Source: Vanessa cardui (lineage: Eukaryota > Arthropoda > Insecta > Lepidoptera > Nymphalidae). From it: a stretch of 64,000 nt of DNA. Under the pieces are notes generated by a model. The model was not told the DNA's origin. It was given only the letters and a program-made list of their open reading frames with translations, and ran no database searches. Below are positions 14,206-28,036 of the stretch, in pieces. Made by a program: the position numbers and the translations under genes. The first letter of the stretch is position 1. The number at the start of each line of letters is the position of its first letter. The stretch lies in NCBI RefSeq assembly GCF_905220365.1, contig NC_061147.1, forward strand, positions 1,426,001-1,490,000, written 5' to 3'.

Positions 14206-14809
14206 GTAAATTAATAAGAACGCAAAATGTCTGTGTTTCGAATCTACGACTTTCTCTCGTCTTCAGGATCCGCAAGATTCATCTCCCGTTTCCGTATCGT
14301 TTGTTTATCATGGCATTTAATAGCTCTACTAGTGTGACGTATTATTTGATATCAGATAACAAGTAAGTCCATATTTGGTGTGTTATTTCTTTGAAATAAT
14401 TATAAGGATTAATTACGTCTATTTTTCAGCGATAATGTCATACCATATTTGTGCGGTACTCGTGACTCATATCAATATTTTCTTACAATTATACGAGATA
14501 CTTTACGTACTATTTTGCAGCATTTCACAGCATCTTTCAAAATATGATCTGAAATATTTTGGTTTAATTTCAACGATGTAAAATGTTTTCTTCCAACAAA
14601 GTTGGATTTGGAAACCGATCAGAATATTATCATTTTGAAAGCATTATATATTTTAAAGTAGATGACGTACTGTTAAAATTTGCAAACCGAAACCTTTGCG
14701 ACGCTCGCTAAATGAACACCAAGAGCCCACCGAAAGTTAAAAAATATTTCCACATCAAAATATACAACAAAATACGGTCCAGTATCGAGTAAACTGCACA
14801 TATGCTGGA

Positions 14810-15095
14810 TTTTTTTATGGTATAGGTTGGCGAACGAGCATATGGGTCACCTGATGGTAAGTGGTCACCATCACCCATAGACAATGACGCTGTAAGAAAT
14901 ATTAACTATTCCTTACATCGTCAATGTGCCACCAACCTTGGGAACTAAAATGTTATGTCCCCTGTGCCTGTAGTTATACTGACTCACTTACCCTTCAAAC
15001 CGGAACACAACAATACTGAGTACTGTTATTTGGCGGTAGAATTACTGATGAGTGGGTGGTACCTACCCAGAGGGGCTTGTACAAAGCCCTACCAC
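14810..15095 (-). mobile_element. Family B repeat, near full-length
   Basis: About 285 bp from 'tttttatggtataggttgg' to 'aaagccctaccaccaagta'. It is the most complete copy here and serves as the family reference. Orientation is inferred from the terminal T-run. Confidence 0.7.
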
Positions 15096-16375
15096 CAAGT
15101 AAATTGGAATTGTTGTTTAGCAGGGAATAGTAATATATAGCTAACGTTCTGATACCAAGTGGACAATATTTGTGTTCATTATATTTAAATTCACCAGCAT
15201 TCATTTATATAAATCTTATAGTATTTCAAGAATATCAGATCAATGAAATACCAATACTCAATTTAGGTTAGAGATAATACTTTATTCTCGTTATATTGCA
15301 TTTGGCAAACAATATCAAATTGATTGCTACTGTCTGATGTAACCTACATGTATTTTATACGATTCAATCATCGTTTCCATAGTCTGGGTTAAAACTAGAT
15401 ATATTCATACAAACAGTAACCGTTTAAGGAAATCAGAAATTCACGAGGGGGTATTATCTGCTATAAAACAATATACGAATAAATTTATCATAAACGTAAT
15501 ATAAAAAAATTGGTATCAAATTCAAATGTTTAAAAAAATTGATCAGGATTTAGAAAACAATATCTAGACACTCGGTAGCGTGTCAGGCCATGTTCAAGAA
15601 ACAGAACTGGCGAGCACCGTGTGTAATTTTACACGAACCATTTGGAGCTACTTTTGACCCCTTCATAAAAGTCTTTAATTTAGCTCATATATTAAGGGAC
15701 TTTTGAGATACATATCTGCTCCAAATTTTATGAATACATCTAAAATGGTTGTTTAGATCAACGTCTAAAATTTTCATTTTTATCGCTAACTGACCTATAG
15801 ATCAAAACTCTAACCTAGTTCCAGATGACCTAAAAAGTTTAAATTCGGCATGCTGATAGAAGTAATTTAATTCGCATATGAGAACTAGCCAAGTCTTCAA
15901 AATATTCTGTTATAAAAACAAATGATATTTTATGTAGTTATAAATAAATTTCAGGACGGACCATTGAACTTGGCACCCATTTAGATCTTACTTCTTTTGT
16001 TGTTGAAAGCCTATTTCATAATATTGAACTTGGCTCTCATTTCAGATTTATGTTTTTGAAGAGATGACTATTTATGTTCCAAATTTTACGCATTTGTGTC
16101 AATCATACTGTCCATAGATTTTACTTTACAATCTCTAAATTGGATTTGTAAAAAAAGATTAATTTTTCAATAAAACATTCATTATGAAATAGATAAATAA
16201 TTATCCAACTAACTAATTACTATTAGTCGTAAGTCTATTTATAGATGTTAATTGGGTAATCTAATTAGTATATGCTAATTGGCTCCGTTGTACGCTAGAA
16301 CGATATATCTATGAGTTATTCATTAATTTTCTTAGAGTGCCTTTACAATTATTAATTTTAATGCTCTTATTATAT

Positions 16376-16650
16376 ATGTTTTTTATGGTATAGGTTGGCG
16401 GAAAAGCATATGGGCCACCTGATGGTTAGTGGTCACCATTACCCATAGACAATGACGCTGTAAGAAATATTCCTTAAATCGTAAATGCGCCACTAACCTT
16501 GGGAACTAAGATATTATGTCCCTTGTGCCTGTAGTTACACTGGCTCACTTACCCTTCAAACCGGAACACAACAATACTTAGTACTGTTGTTTGGCGGTAG
16601 AATAACTGATGAACAGACGGGCTTGCACAAAGCCCTACCACCAAGTATCA
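16376..16650 (-). mobile_element. Family B repeat, near full-length
   Basis: Same layout as 14810-15095, including 'gggaactaagatattatgtc' and 'ggcttgcacaaagccctacc', with small deletions. Confidence 0.7.
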
Positions 16651-17239
16651 TACATAAGAGTAATAATTATTAATAATTGCGATGTATTGTAATCATTGAT
16701 TGCATCTTTTCTAAAGATAAAATTGTTTATTGATTCCTAAAACTTCAAATTTTAAACTGAGTTTGTTTAAGCCAAACCATCTAGATCTAACTGACTATAG
16801 TCAGTCATATAAAGATGATCGATGGATCAATTAATGGCTCATTATTATAAATTTAATAATTATAGTTTATCACATTAAAATATACAGAACAATTAACGAA
16901 ATTATTATGTAATCAAATATCAATTTATTTAATTTAAGTATTAAAAAAAGATTTATCAATACATATAATACCGTATATATAGGCTAATTGAGTTAATAAT
17001 TTGTAAATTTATATAATCGAATCTGATATTTTATTGTAACTGGACGTATAATCTGATGTTTTTAGAAATTAATGTTTTCCTATTTTCACGTAATGTGAAA
17101 ACATAAGAATATTAAAAGCATTTATTTTTTGTTAAAAAAAATGTTTAGTATACGCACCACAAGGGAGTGAGAGGCAAGGGGGAGGGAGGCATACAAGTCT
17201 TACCCCCAAATCTAATCAAATAATTACAATTACATAAAA

Positions 17240-17495
17240 CAGCATATTATTCAATACAATATTATGTGTATGATAAAAGAAGTGTTGAGCTGATATTTGC
17301 TGACTTTCAGGTAGGACATATTAAGTATATTTACATATATATGCATCTTCAATTAATAAAACTAATGAGGTTCTTGTCGGTTCTTCTCGGTAGAATCTAT
17401 TTGAACCGGTGGTAGCTTTACATAATATAGTTTGAAAAATACGATTCAAAGGAAAAATAAAAGCCTACTGGAATTAAGTAGATTTGGATTGATTG
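17240..17495 (+). mobile_element. LINE family C 3' end with C-terminal codons
   Basis: Begins in the frame remnant 'gcatattattcaatacaata' (AYYSIQ) and continues through 'ggttcttctcggtagaatc' and 'gaaccggtggtagc'. Diverged. A tail-only piece lies at 17848-17910. Confidence 0.65.
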
Positions 17496-18412
17496 ATCGA
17501 ATATTCAAACAAATAGCGTATTAATCTTTACAATTACGAACGCACTCCTCTACTTCAGATTATCGTGCATTAACAAATATCATCTAATTTGTATTTGCTT
17601 TTCCTGCCTTTATTCCAACATTAGTCATCTCGCGCACACTGACATTTCATGTAAGCACAAGCGTCACTAATACTAATGCCACCGATGATTTAGCGTGGAG
17701 GGGTACGCCTTCGAATAATCTTTATCAAATTGATTTTCAATATTTGTCGAATAATATTCAAAATACAGAATAGATCTTACAGAATAATTGTTGTACTTAA
17801 TTATGTTATATTATATTTTACTTTAACTTACTTGACTATAGTAAAAGTTTTTAAAATGACAATTCAAAATTTCTTGTAAAAATATACATATTTTGATTTT
17901 GATTTTTGATACATATATGTTTTTTTTTTACAAAATCCACAGGCTCGCAGATGTTTGTGCCCGTTTTTACATTTTATTTTAAACATTTGGGCGTTTTATA
18001 TTTTATACTAAACATCAGCAGATCTTCGCTGGATTTCATTCTAGTCGTCTTCTTGGGAGACTTGGCCGACACTGACATTTTTTTTTTAATATTTTAAAAT
18101 TGAATATACATAATAATCTGATACATATATTTTGACTTATGTTAAGAATAGCACATATCATCATTGTTAAATGTCGGTGTATGTCATTAATTATTCGAGT
18201 GAGAATAAACACTAAATATTATCACAAATAGATTTTCAAACAATCTCGACAGCTGCTGAAATGTTGGATATCATTCGTAAACACGGCACAAGTGATGAAA
18301 TACAGGTCTTTTGGGTGAGCACTGTTGTTTTTTGATGAAAGCATTTGTTCTCAAGATTTGCAAGGAAATAATATTACATGAATTGCGTACGATATGATTA
18401 TATATTTCATAG

Positions 18413-18541
18413 AGATTTTGCCACATATGTATTCTATCAACCGGCATTGGAACAGCGTGGTGGAATGTGTTACAAACCTTCTCCTCAAAGGGAGAGGAGA
18501 CCTTAGCCCAGCAGTGGGAAATTTACAGGCTGTTGTTACTT
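18413..18541 (+). mobile_element. SINE family A 3' fragment
   Basis: Only the 3' half remains, from 'atttcatagagattttgcc' to 'aggctgttgttac'. Confidence 0.75.
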
Positions 18542-18586
18542 TTCATTACTTTATTGTTTTCTACTATTACAAATTATATTTACCTA

Positions 18587-18790
18587 GCGACCTGCCCCAA
18601 CTTCGCACGGATGCAATGCTTATACTAATATACTCCAAAATTTTTGTTGTTTCTTTACTAAATTGAACAGATATTGAGATTTGAATTGCTCTATCTATTA
18701 AAAAAAAACGCATCAAAATCCGCTGCGTAATTTTCAAGATCTAAGCATACGGGGAGACAGCGTTAAGCGACATTGTTTTATACTACCTAA
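18587..18790 (+). mobile_element. Unclassified repeat, relative of 54572-54812
   Basis: Shares 'aacttcgcacggatgcaatg', 'ctctatctattaaaaaaaa' and 'agcgacattgttttatacta'. Confidence 0.5.
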
Positions 18791-19119
18791 ACCTGTGATA
18801 GTTTAAATAAGTGCATTTATGGCCATATATTAAGTTTAACTAAAAATTATTTGTAAATAATAGATATTTACGTTACATAATAAATCTTATTACTATTATC
18901 ACAATAATTTATTAATGATTGATTTGTAATCAGACCGCGTCTTAATTGCCAATAATTGAACCGTCGCTGTTTGAAAACAAATTTTATGTTCTGAATAAAA
19001 AATAATATAACCTTGAATAAAAGTATGTGTCTGGTTAAAACCGATTCAAAACCGGTAATAACTAGTTTCATACAAAAATTGCAATAATTAACTCTTAATT
19101 GATATTAATTAATCTGAAA

Positions 19120-19225
19120 ATGGCTACATCGGCCAGTGAGCCAAATGCTTCAAAATCCACTGGCAATGTATCCGTGTCCGCGAATCAAATCGCGTCACCA
19201 GATGCAACGAGATCAAGGCGAAAAG
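19120..19225 (+). CDS. Orphan first-exon candidate
   Basis: An ATG in strong context (gaaaATGG) opens 35 codons (MATSASEPNASKSTG..., ending SRRK), followed by a good donor (aaag|gtgaga) in phase 1. Base composition is higher in GC than the flanks and the Ser/Ala/Asn-rich peptide looks like a real N-terminus. No partner exon was recognised. It could also be an exon relic. Confidence 0.35.
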
Positions 19226-19597
19226 GTGAGAATTGGTATTCAGAAAGCTTTTTGATGGCAATTCTTGGCGACACCTGTTCCCAATTGCATGTACAGTACA
19301 TACTTTTGTTAATATATTCTACATGTAACTTGGCGGTTTTGAACGCACGATTGTATTATAATCAAGACTAGTTTATGCCCGCGGTTTCGTTTCGTTCGCG
19401 GAAGGAGTGTACCTGAGATACATCGTTTCCTGTGCCAGACGTGTATCCCATTTTTGATGTTGAAGATATAAAAGCGTAACAAACCATCCCTTACACGCTA
19501 ATATTACTAGTTTTTATCACATTAAAACTGAAAAAAGTAAGCAGTGTATACCTAATTAAGTTATAAAATACTTTGTATATGTTTGTGTATATGGGTA

Positions 19598-19926
19598 GAG
19601 CCGAGCTGGCCCAGTAAGCCGAGGTGGCCTAGTGGTTAGAACGTGTGCATCTTAACCGATGATTGCGGGTTCAAGCCCAGGCAAACACCACTGAATATAC
19701 ATGTGCTTAATTTGTGTTTATAATTCATCTTGTGCTCGGCGGTGAAGGAAAACATCGTGAGGAAACCTGCATGCGGCTTATTTCATAGAAATTCTGCCAC
19801 ATTTGTATTCCACCAACGCGCGTTGGAACAGCGTGGTAGAATATATTCCAAACCTTCTCCTCAAAGGGAAAGGAGGCCTTAGCCCAGCAGTGGGAAATTT
19901 ACAGGGTCTTGTTGCTGTTGTTGTTG
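19598..19926 (+). mobile_element. SINE family A copy with a doubled 5' start
   Basis: Full-length copy whose first 20 or so nt are repeated ('agccgagctggcccagta' followed by 'agccgaggtggcctagtgg'). The tail ends in gttgttgttg. Confidence 0.82.
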
Positions 19927-20586
19927 TATATTAGTGTCTCGAACTTATTTAGCGATAAAATTGTACAAACGCCACAATTATCATATAGTACAGAAGAACT
20001 ATTATGTTCGAATGTGCGATCAATATAAAAAATCATCACAAAACAAGATGGTGAGATGTCGGAAAGTTATATGCAATATTGACTTTAATAATTATAACAT
20101 TTAAAGGATACACGAGTCAAAATAGCGTATCAGCATTGTCGATTTTCAACCTTAATTCAAGAGTGAGAAACAAAGCAAGCTCATATAACTTAAGACTTAT
20201 TCAGTAATTCGAATTTTCAATAAGTGTTCATTATATTGTATTGGTTTGCTTTGCTTTTGTTTTAATTAAAGTTAGAGTTAATTGAATTACTAAATACGAT
20301 ATAGAAACTGTTGAAATTTAATTTTTATGTATGAAAACAAACTTATATTTTCTTTGTGGCCCTGTGGTCATTCAACTGTTGAACAAGCAATAATAGCCAA
20401 TATAATTACAGGCATTAGGGCATTACTGTCTTAGATAACAATATGTACGCCTGCCTTCACAAAAAAATAGACAAGACAAGACGCGATTTGGAGAAAATGA
20501 CCACGCTATTGAAAATATAAATAAAATTAGCTTTGAACATGGCTATGTTTGTCATTTCAAAATTTGAGATTCGTCACAACTATTGA

Positions 20587-20874
20587 GCTGAGATGGCCCA
20601 GTGGTTAGAACGCGTGCATCTTAACCGATGATTTCGGGTTCAAACCCAGGCCAGCACCACTATATATATGTGCTTAATTTGTGTTTATAATTCATCTCGT
20701 GCTCGGCGGTGAAGGAAAATATCGTAGGGAAACCTGCATGTGTATAATTTCATCGAAATTTATTAGAACAGCGTGGTGGAATATGTTCCAAATCCTCTCC
20801 TTAATGGAAGAGGAGGCTTCATCTCAGCGATGGGAAATGTACAGGCTGTTACTTTACTTTTTACTTTTACTTTA
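20587..20874 (+). mobile_element. SINE family A copy with target-site duplication
   Basis: The 12 bp direct repeat 'cacaactattga' lies at 20575-20586 and 20875-20886. The head is intact; about 30 nt is deleted in the 3' half. Confidence 0.88.
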
Positions 20875-21267
20875 CACAACTATTGAAAAATAAAAATGTA
20901 GATTATTATGCTTTACTATATGCAGAACTTATATTTGTTTGATTTGAAATTCAGGAGCAACAGATAGCGCATTATAATATCCAATCTGTATCATTTTTTT
21001 ATAAATAAGAAACCGTAGTCAAGACATGATAATTAATCAATATACAATGGTCATATCAATTAACTTATGCCCGCTCTTCCCATTGGTTGAAATTACATCG
21101 TGACGCTGAACCGGCGCAAGCGACCAATCAGGATTGTCGTTTGAATTGATCGCAATTTAGTATATTAGATAACTGAGTGTTGCCAACCGCTTATCTTGCT
21201 TTTATTTGTTTATTGCAATGTTTTGTCTGATGTGTAATCTATATCTACTAAATTGTTTAATTTCTAC

Positions 21268-21312
21268 TAGTACAGTACAGTACAGTAGAGTAGAGTACAG
21301 TAAAGTAGATTA
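21268..21312 (+). repeat. (AGTAC)n-type microsatellite
   Basis: Imperfect repeats of agtac/agtag after 'ctactagtac'. Confidence 0.7.
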
Positions 21313-22949
21313 GTTCAGAAAGTTGACGGTTAAGAAGTATCACCTCTCTTAAAAAAAGAGTCGTTAAAATGACGAACTCTTAGGAATTAGTAAATATTAA
21401 AAGGTAAATTTAAAAAAATATTAATATTTTTCCAAAAATACATATTTATTGTATGTGTATTGTTATTATACAATATTAAACAAATGTTCATATTTACTTG
21501 ACTTTGAATTATATGGCTCTTTGAATTTCTAGATGACAAAACTAAGTACATTATTATTGTTATTTATTTGCTGGCTATCCGTCTGGATTCACACGGGTAC
21601 AGAGATGTTATTTATATATCTTTTAGATTAGAGAACAAAAATATAAAGCACTATTTTCTGTTTTATTTTTCGTGGCTTTTCTCAGCTATAATATACATGC
21701 ATACATATAAGCTTTCTTTAAAAAATCACGTTAAGATCTGTTACGTAGTTTAAAACAAGTTTGCTTCATTTTCAAATTTCTTGAAATTCGATTCAACGGT
21801 TTGATCGTGAAAGAGCGACAGATATAATTACTCTCACATTTAAAATATTAATATAAATAAAATATAGATTATTATTAAATAAGCCTTATCAATTAATGAA
21901 TTTTAGATGACATATAGTTGTCATTAGCCGATTGAAAAATTAAAATATACTTAATGCAAGTATAAATGAAATTTGGAAACGTAATTATAATATAAAGTTC
22001 ATTAAACTTGAACATCTCAGAATAGAATGTCACCTGCAGATCGAGATTATAGGTTATTACCACATTGAAGGTCATTAACCTTGATTTAATAACGTCGCAA
22101 TTGCTTTATAGATTGTCAATATTTTTAACAGACGTGTTATTTATTATCTGTTATAATTTATGTAAGCATCAATTAGATATATATTTAAAGTTTAACGCTC
22201 GTATTGATGTTGCTTTCTTAGCTAATACTCCAAATAAACAAGAAAAAATATATATGACTTTTTCATAACTATCATAACAATTAACGCGGCGTTAAATGTC
22301 TTAATCAAATACTTCGTATATGTGTATTATTTAATTTAATATATGTAAATATTTAAATTAAGATGTTAAGGAAGAATATTTTTACTTATTATGAAACGAT
22401 AAATAATTATTATCGACGCTCATGCTCGTGCTCATAGGATGTCAGTGTGTGTGTGAGAGTACAGACAGCAAAATAATTCAAATAATATCATATTTTTTTA
22501 AGTTTATTACATTCAAGTGGCGATAATAACACGTCGAGGGGCGTACAAATATTGAGTTGTTTATTATTACTTAATCACAAAAAGGGGTAATACTCAAACC
22601 TCAAATTGACTAATGTCACCAGTTTAATTAATTACCGATCACCTTTATCAAAATGTACAATGACATAATAATTTAAATCCTTATCAGTAAATAAACATTG
22701 TCGTTGGAATTTTATCATTTGTATTCTCTCCCGGGAATTTATAATGTTTGATTTTTATTCTACGTTATGTGGTTTATAATAAAAAGTTAAATAAATAAAT
22801 AATATCGTGCAAGTTTCAAACAAACGATGAGTTCATTCTCTCACTTATCGCATATTGCAACCACGAATAGGTAAGTCAGATAGTTGTATTATAAGTAAGG
22901 ATACACTTATTAAGAACCGATAGTACTACTAGTAGTAAGATATAGATAG

Positions 22950-23148
22950 TGTTTATAATTCATCTCGTGCTCGGCGGTGAAGGAAAACATCGAGAGGAAA
23001 CCTACATGTGTTTAATTTCATCGAAATTCTGCCCCATGTGCATTCCACAAACCCGCATTGGAACAGCGTGGTGGAATATGTTCCAAACTCTCTCCTTAAT
23101 GGGAGAGGAGGCCATAGCCCAGCAGTGGGTAATTTACAGGCTGTTACT
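22950..23148 (+). mobile_element. SINE family A, 5'-truncated copy
   Basis: Begins at 'gtgtttataattcatctcg' and ends 'aggctgttactt'; the tRNA head is missing. Confidence 0.8.
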
Positions 23149-23496
23149 TGCGTAAATTTAAGGCTTGTCTGACTTTATTCTTTATATCATTAGAGAGCGC
23201 TGTAGTATTATGAAGTCACATACCAAATAAGAGCTTTTCAAATAGTTTTCGCAATTTCTGATATTAGCGAGACCGTACACACCTCAAATTTATAAAGTAT
23301 TGTTTATTAATGAATAAAATTATATGACAGTAATATAATCTACAGATTATATTAGTATATAAGATTATATAGGGTATTCTACAGCAATTATATTTAGAAG
23401 TAATGTATCTGGCTACAAGTGAAATAATTTTGGTATTAAATCATTAATTTTAGATATTGTCCCCAAAATACAAAAGAACAACTTTTATATTTTTCT

Positions 23497-23645
23497 TATT
23501 TTCATGGTAAACGGACAAGCAAATGGTGCACCTGATAGTAAAGGTCACAACCGCCCATAGACATGGCGCTGTCAGAAACATTAAACATTTCTTACATCTT
23601 CAATGCGCCACCAACACTGGGAACTAAGATACACAAGATGATGAT
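23497..23645 (-). mobile_element. Family B repeat fragment
   Basis: Diverged left half: 'cacctgatagtaaaggtcac', 'cccatagacatggcgctgtc', 'ccaccaacactgggaac'. A weaker relative lies at about 24210-24390. Confidence 0.55.
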
Positions 23646-25814
23646 ACACAAGATACACGTGTATCACGATTTTCATCCGACACATGCACACATGTAGTTT
23701 CTTCACAAATTTCGTCCACGACACTTAAGCAATGTTGTAAGTGTTAGTGCCGGTCTATATGATTGCAAATTAGAAACGATAATTTATTTTACGATAAAAT
23801 ATAATCTCAATACTTTTACGTAATTAACATATGTTTGAAACTAATACAAAGGATCGATGACGGTATATCCGACCTTGTTATTTAATTGCCATTGGTTTGA
23901 AGTTTAATTGTTTATAATTTGTAACCTTTGCAGTTGATGACAGAGCTTTGTTATTTTTAATGTTTACATACTTTAGACGACTTCTTTGAAATAATTTATT
24001 ACACAATTCTATGTATCCTTCACTATTAAAATGGCGGTGGAGCTTATTTCAAATCGATCCTTATAAGGCTCTGTACAAGGCAGGTTTTTATTTATAAAAT
24101 GAATAAAATTAAATCTAAAATAATCTCAATGATTATAATAGTGAAAATGCTTTGTAAAGTTTATGGATAGCATTTTGTATAAGCATTTAAATATATATTT
24201 TTAATTATAAAATGTGAACAATATGCAAATGGACCACCTAATTGTATATGTTCAACGCGGCTTAGATATACACAACGCGTAAAAGGAAATATTAGGCATT
24301 ACATCTAACAATACAGGATAACCATAGAAAATAAATTGTACTGTATATGTCTATAATTACACTGGCTCACTCGTCTTTCAAAATGAAACTCAATACAAAA
24401 GTATAATTATAATCATTTTAAACAAGAATTACTTATTCAATTAAAACCTCATTTTCTACCTAATTCACTTTGATCTTTTTATGTTTATCTGTGCTGTGAC
24501 AATTTAGGTGACACCAACCCCAGCGGCCGACCAGATGGCATAATTATTTTTTTTTTTTCACCATTAAAAATCTTTTTGGGGAAAAACTGTTTTGTAAATT
24601 TTGTTTTTTTTTTTTTTTTTAATACGCTTTAGAATGAATATCTTGGAAAGGTTATAAGGTCGAGAAAATGGCAATGTCACAATGGTGTTCGACAAGAAAT
24701 CTGACCTTTCTGTGACCGATACCTAACGAAACGAAAGACTTTTTTTAAACATAATCTTATCTCAAAATATTCGACTAACTGTTAGTAATCCTTAGAGATT
24801 TATCTCCGAGCTGGCTTACTGGATAAAATGTGTTTCTTAGCCAAAATCTGCAAATTAAGACCCAATTTTAATTTGTCTTTAATTGACCACACATAGTCGG
24901 TGAGGGGTATTACAGGATGTAGGACGCGTTTCGTTTAAATTGAAATGAACTGATATGGATGTCTAGAGTGTCGATATACCCTCAAGTGCTATACTCTCCA
25001 TGAAATATTTTTTTATTATAATTATGTTTGTATTCTATTTTTAAATCTATAAAATGAATATGAAAATTCTATAGTTGTGTTCAAGTTTGACTAATAATTT
25101 TTCTAGTAAATATTTAATCTTGATATCGTCCATGGTGGGCAAACTTTTTAAATTCTTCTTAATTTATTCCGAGCGATTCTGTGATGTTATTTAGTTAACA
25201 ATAGCATAGTATTATTCAACTTAAACGTAGCATCGGCATTAAGTCGATTACATCTGAAGTGCGCTTACTTCAGATGTGATCGGTATTTGAAATCATCAAC
25301 ATTTACTTATTATTTATTTCTTATGTGAAAAGGATCTTTACACAAATGTAATAATTTGTACTTTCAAACAATTCGCCACATTGAAGATTGTATTTTATTT
25401 TATTGTTGATACTACACTTAAACTGTGTCATAATATACCAACAACGTGTATTTATGTATGTACATTAAAGAGACGTTATTACAAGAACTTTCTCGATTCT
25501 CACTTGCTTCCTAATAAGACATAATGCATATGATTTTATAACAAAAACATATAACGTCTTTAAAACTGAGAAACCGCTGTCGATATAGAATACAGCATTT
25601 GCTCCACAGTTGTATATATTATTCGATTTAAATCTGTGTATTTTAGAGACGTTCTACAATAAATTAGTTCACTCTCACTGATCTTCTAAGCCAAAACATT
25701 TTGACGGTAGTTCTAGATTTTTGGGACACACACATACGTGCTTATATGAACTATATATATTATTAAAAGTAAGTTTTACTTGTTGGACTATATATTATGT
25801 TGGAAAATAATAAC

Positions 25815-26250
25815 TACTGGTTTCTTGGCGGCTTTTCTCTGTACACATGATAATAACTGATGGGTGAGTGATATTTGTATAGGTAGACAGGCTGCTGGGC
25901 TAATGTAGCTGAGATGGCCCAGTGGTTAGAACGCATCTTAACCGATGATTTCAGGTTCAAACCTAGGCAAGCACCACTATATAGATATATATGTGCTTAA
26001 TTTGTGTTTATAATTCATCTCGTGCTCGGCGGTGAAGGAAAACATCGTTTGGAAACCTGGATGTGTCTAATTTCACACACACACACATGTGCATTCCACC
26101 AACCTACATTGGAACGGCATGATGGAATATGTTTCAAACCCTCTCCTTAATGGGAGAGGAGGCCTTAGCCCAGCAGTGGGAAATTAACAGGCTGTTACTT
26201 TAATTACTTTACTTTAGACAGGCTTGCACAAAGGTATTACGACTGAGTAC
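25815..26250 (-). mobile_element. Family B fragment interrupted by a SINE
   Basis: The two parts, 25815-25893 ('actgatgggtgagtg') and 26215-26250 ('aggcttgcacaaag'), are joined once the SINE and one 10 bp repeat are removed. Confidence 0.5.
25894..26214 (+). mobile_element. SINE family A copy inserted in a family B repeat
   Basis: Bounded by a 10 bp direct repeat 'tagacaggct' (25884-25893 and 26215-26224). Family B sequence continues on both sides. Confidence 0.82.
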
Positions 26251-26504
26251 ATTTAAATATATTGAAATGTAATTCATATATTTATAAAGTTTTTGCAACT
26301 TCCGTGCCAACAACGCAGGATTTGTCATTCAATTTGCAGCTGTTGCGTATTACTCTGCTAGTTGAGACAAGTAGCGATAAGTTATTAGATTTATTAAAAA
26401 GAAAACCTACGTCTCGTAGTTTCGCATGTGGTGAATTTGTTGTGTATATCTAAGGTTCCGTCCATTAATTTTAACGGAAGCAAAAGCGTCCATTTCATCC
26501 TGGA

Positions 26505-26785
26505 GAATTTTTTTTTTTTTTTTTTTTTTTTTTTATGGCATAGGAGGCAAACGAGCAGGAGGCTCACCTGATGGAAAGTGACTACCACCGCCCATGGACA
26601 CCTGCAACACCAGGGGACTTGCAGGTGCGTTGCCGGCCTTTCAAAAAGGAGTAGGCTCTTTTCTTAAAGGTTCCCATGTCGTATCGGTTCGGAAAAACCG
26701 CCGGCGAAAGCTGGTTCCACAAAGTGGTTGTGCGAGGCAGAAAATGTCTGAGAAATCGCGCTGTTGTGGATTTTCTTGAGAATTA
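26505..26785 (-). mobile_element. LINE family D 3' end, reverse
   Basis: A T-run of about 24 nt, then the reverse complement of the 62600-63285 3' UTR ('ggaggcaaacgagcaggagg', 'ctgcaacaccaggggac', 'ccgccggcgaaagctgg'). Confidence 0.8.
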
Positions 26786-27246
26786 ACTTTATTAGGTATA
26801 TGCCTAAAACCACGGCGAACAAATAATTATATGTCCGATAACTGCAGTTATTATCCAAAACGACTCTGATGAAATACAAACAAATCGGTACAAATAAATC
26901 AGGAACTTTTCCTATAATTATGAAACAATTTACATTTGAAAAGGTAACCCATCTTGAACCTTTCAAAAACAGATTGTCTTAGAGAAATAACAAAAACAAT
27001 ATAGTTATTCTGGTTATTTTTCACAGGCATGTTATCTATAACAAAGCCGGTTATTTTATAATCACAGAAAATTCTCAATTTTATTTATTTGTACAGATTT
27101 TAAATACAATAGCCTCGCTTTTCTTGTGATACTCTCCAATGATCACTTGAAAGCGAAATTAGTGGATAAAAACTATCAGACATTGTTACATGATTTAGCT
27201 TATTTTGTGAACATAAAGAAAAATATTATTTGTAATACTTTTTATT

Positions 27247-27360
27247 TTTATTTTATGGAATAGGTGATAAACTAGTGTGATGCTAATGGAAAGTGACGAG
27301 CACAGCCCATGGACATCTGTACCACCAGAACTCAGGGACAGGTTGGTTGCCTTTAAGGAC
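27247..27360 (-). mobile_element. LINE family D tail fragment, diverged
   Basis: 'ttttatggaataggtgataa' and 'cccatggacatctgtacc' resemble the reverse family D 3' end. Confidence 0.5.
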
Positions 27361-28036
27361 TTTCAATTTTTAATTACTTTCATTCGAATTTCTTACATCA
27401 ATTGATAATATTAATAATCGACTATAATAAAGGCAAAGACACATCTACCGCGTTTAGCTAACCTGTATTTTTTGTACACAAAATCCTATAAAAATTAAAA
27501 GATTTGTTTGTTTCTTTTAGTATGAACTGTACTCGTGCGAAGCTGGGGCGTATAAATAGTAAAGTATCAATGCGTCTTGTATTTATATCATCTGAATTCA
27601 CATAGTTCAACAACGATTTAAGATTGGGACAGTGGCAAGACCAGGTCTGTTCGTCAAGCTAGTTCAGAATACTAAATGTCTAACGGTGCTGTCAGAATCT
27701 TCACCTCAGTAACGTCATTCCATCGGAATTCATTTTGACTTGTAAAACAAGCAAGCTCGCATAACATGTCTGAACATCTGTATTTATGACGTGTCACATT
27801 AGCGTTCGAGGCGGAATTCACGATCTGTGACGTTGCCACGTTTAAATGAAATTGTGCCGTCTGATAGGACACTAAGCACGGATAATATATGCTAATGTGA
27901 AAATGAAAAAAATTACCTATTGTTGTTTCGTTATTGCTCGTATAAAGATTACCGGTTATTTGGTTTCTAACACGTGCGTATAGAAAAAACCGCTCGGTCA
28001 ACTATATGACTTAAAACTTGACCACAAGTCATGCAG

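Larger units (their letters stand above)
1..19119. other. Gene-poor, repeat-rich region
   Basis: No coding exon could be supported here. Short open frames are AT-rich chance frames or sit inside repeats. The region holds SINE copies, LINE 3' tails, Helitron-like pieces and long unassigned AT-rich stretches (for example 480-1640, 3700-5900, 10500-13000, 15100-16370), in which I see nothing definite. Confidence 0.6.

Noticed and set aside
27672..28001. 109-codon minus-strand open frame
   Set aside because: No recognisable motif and no splice or start context better than chance. It might hide a repeat, but nothing supports a gene.
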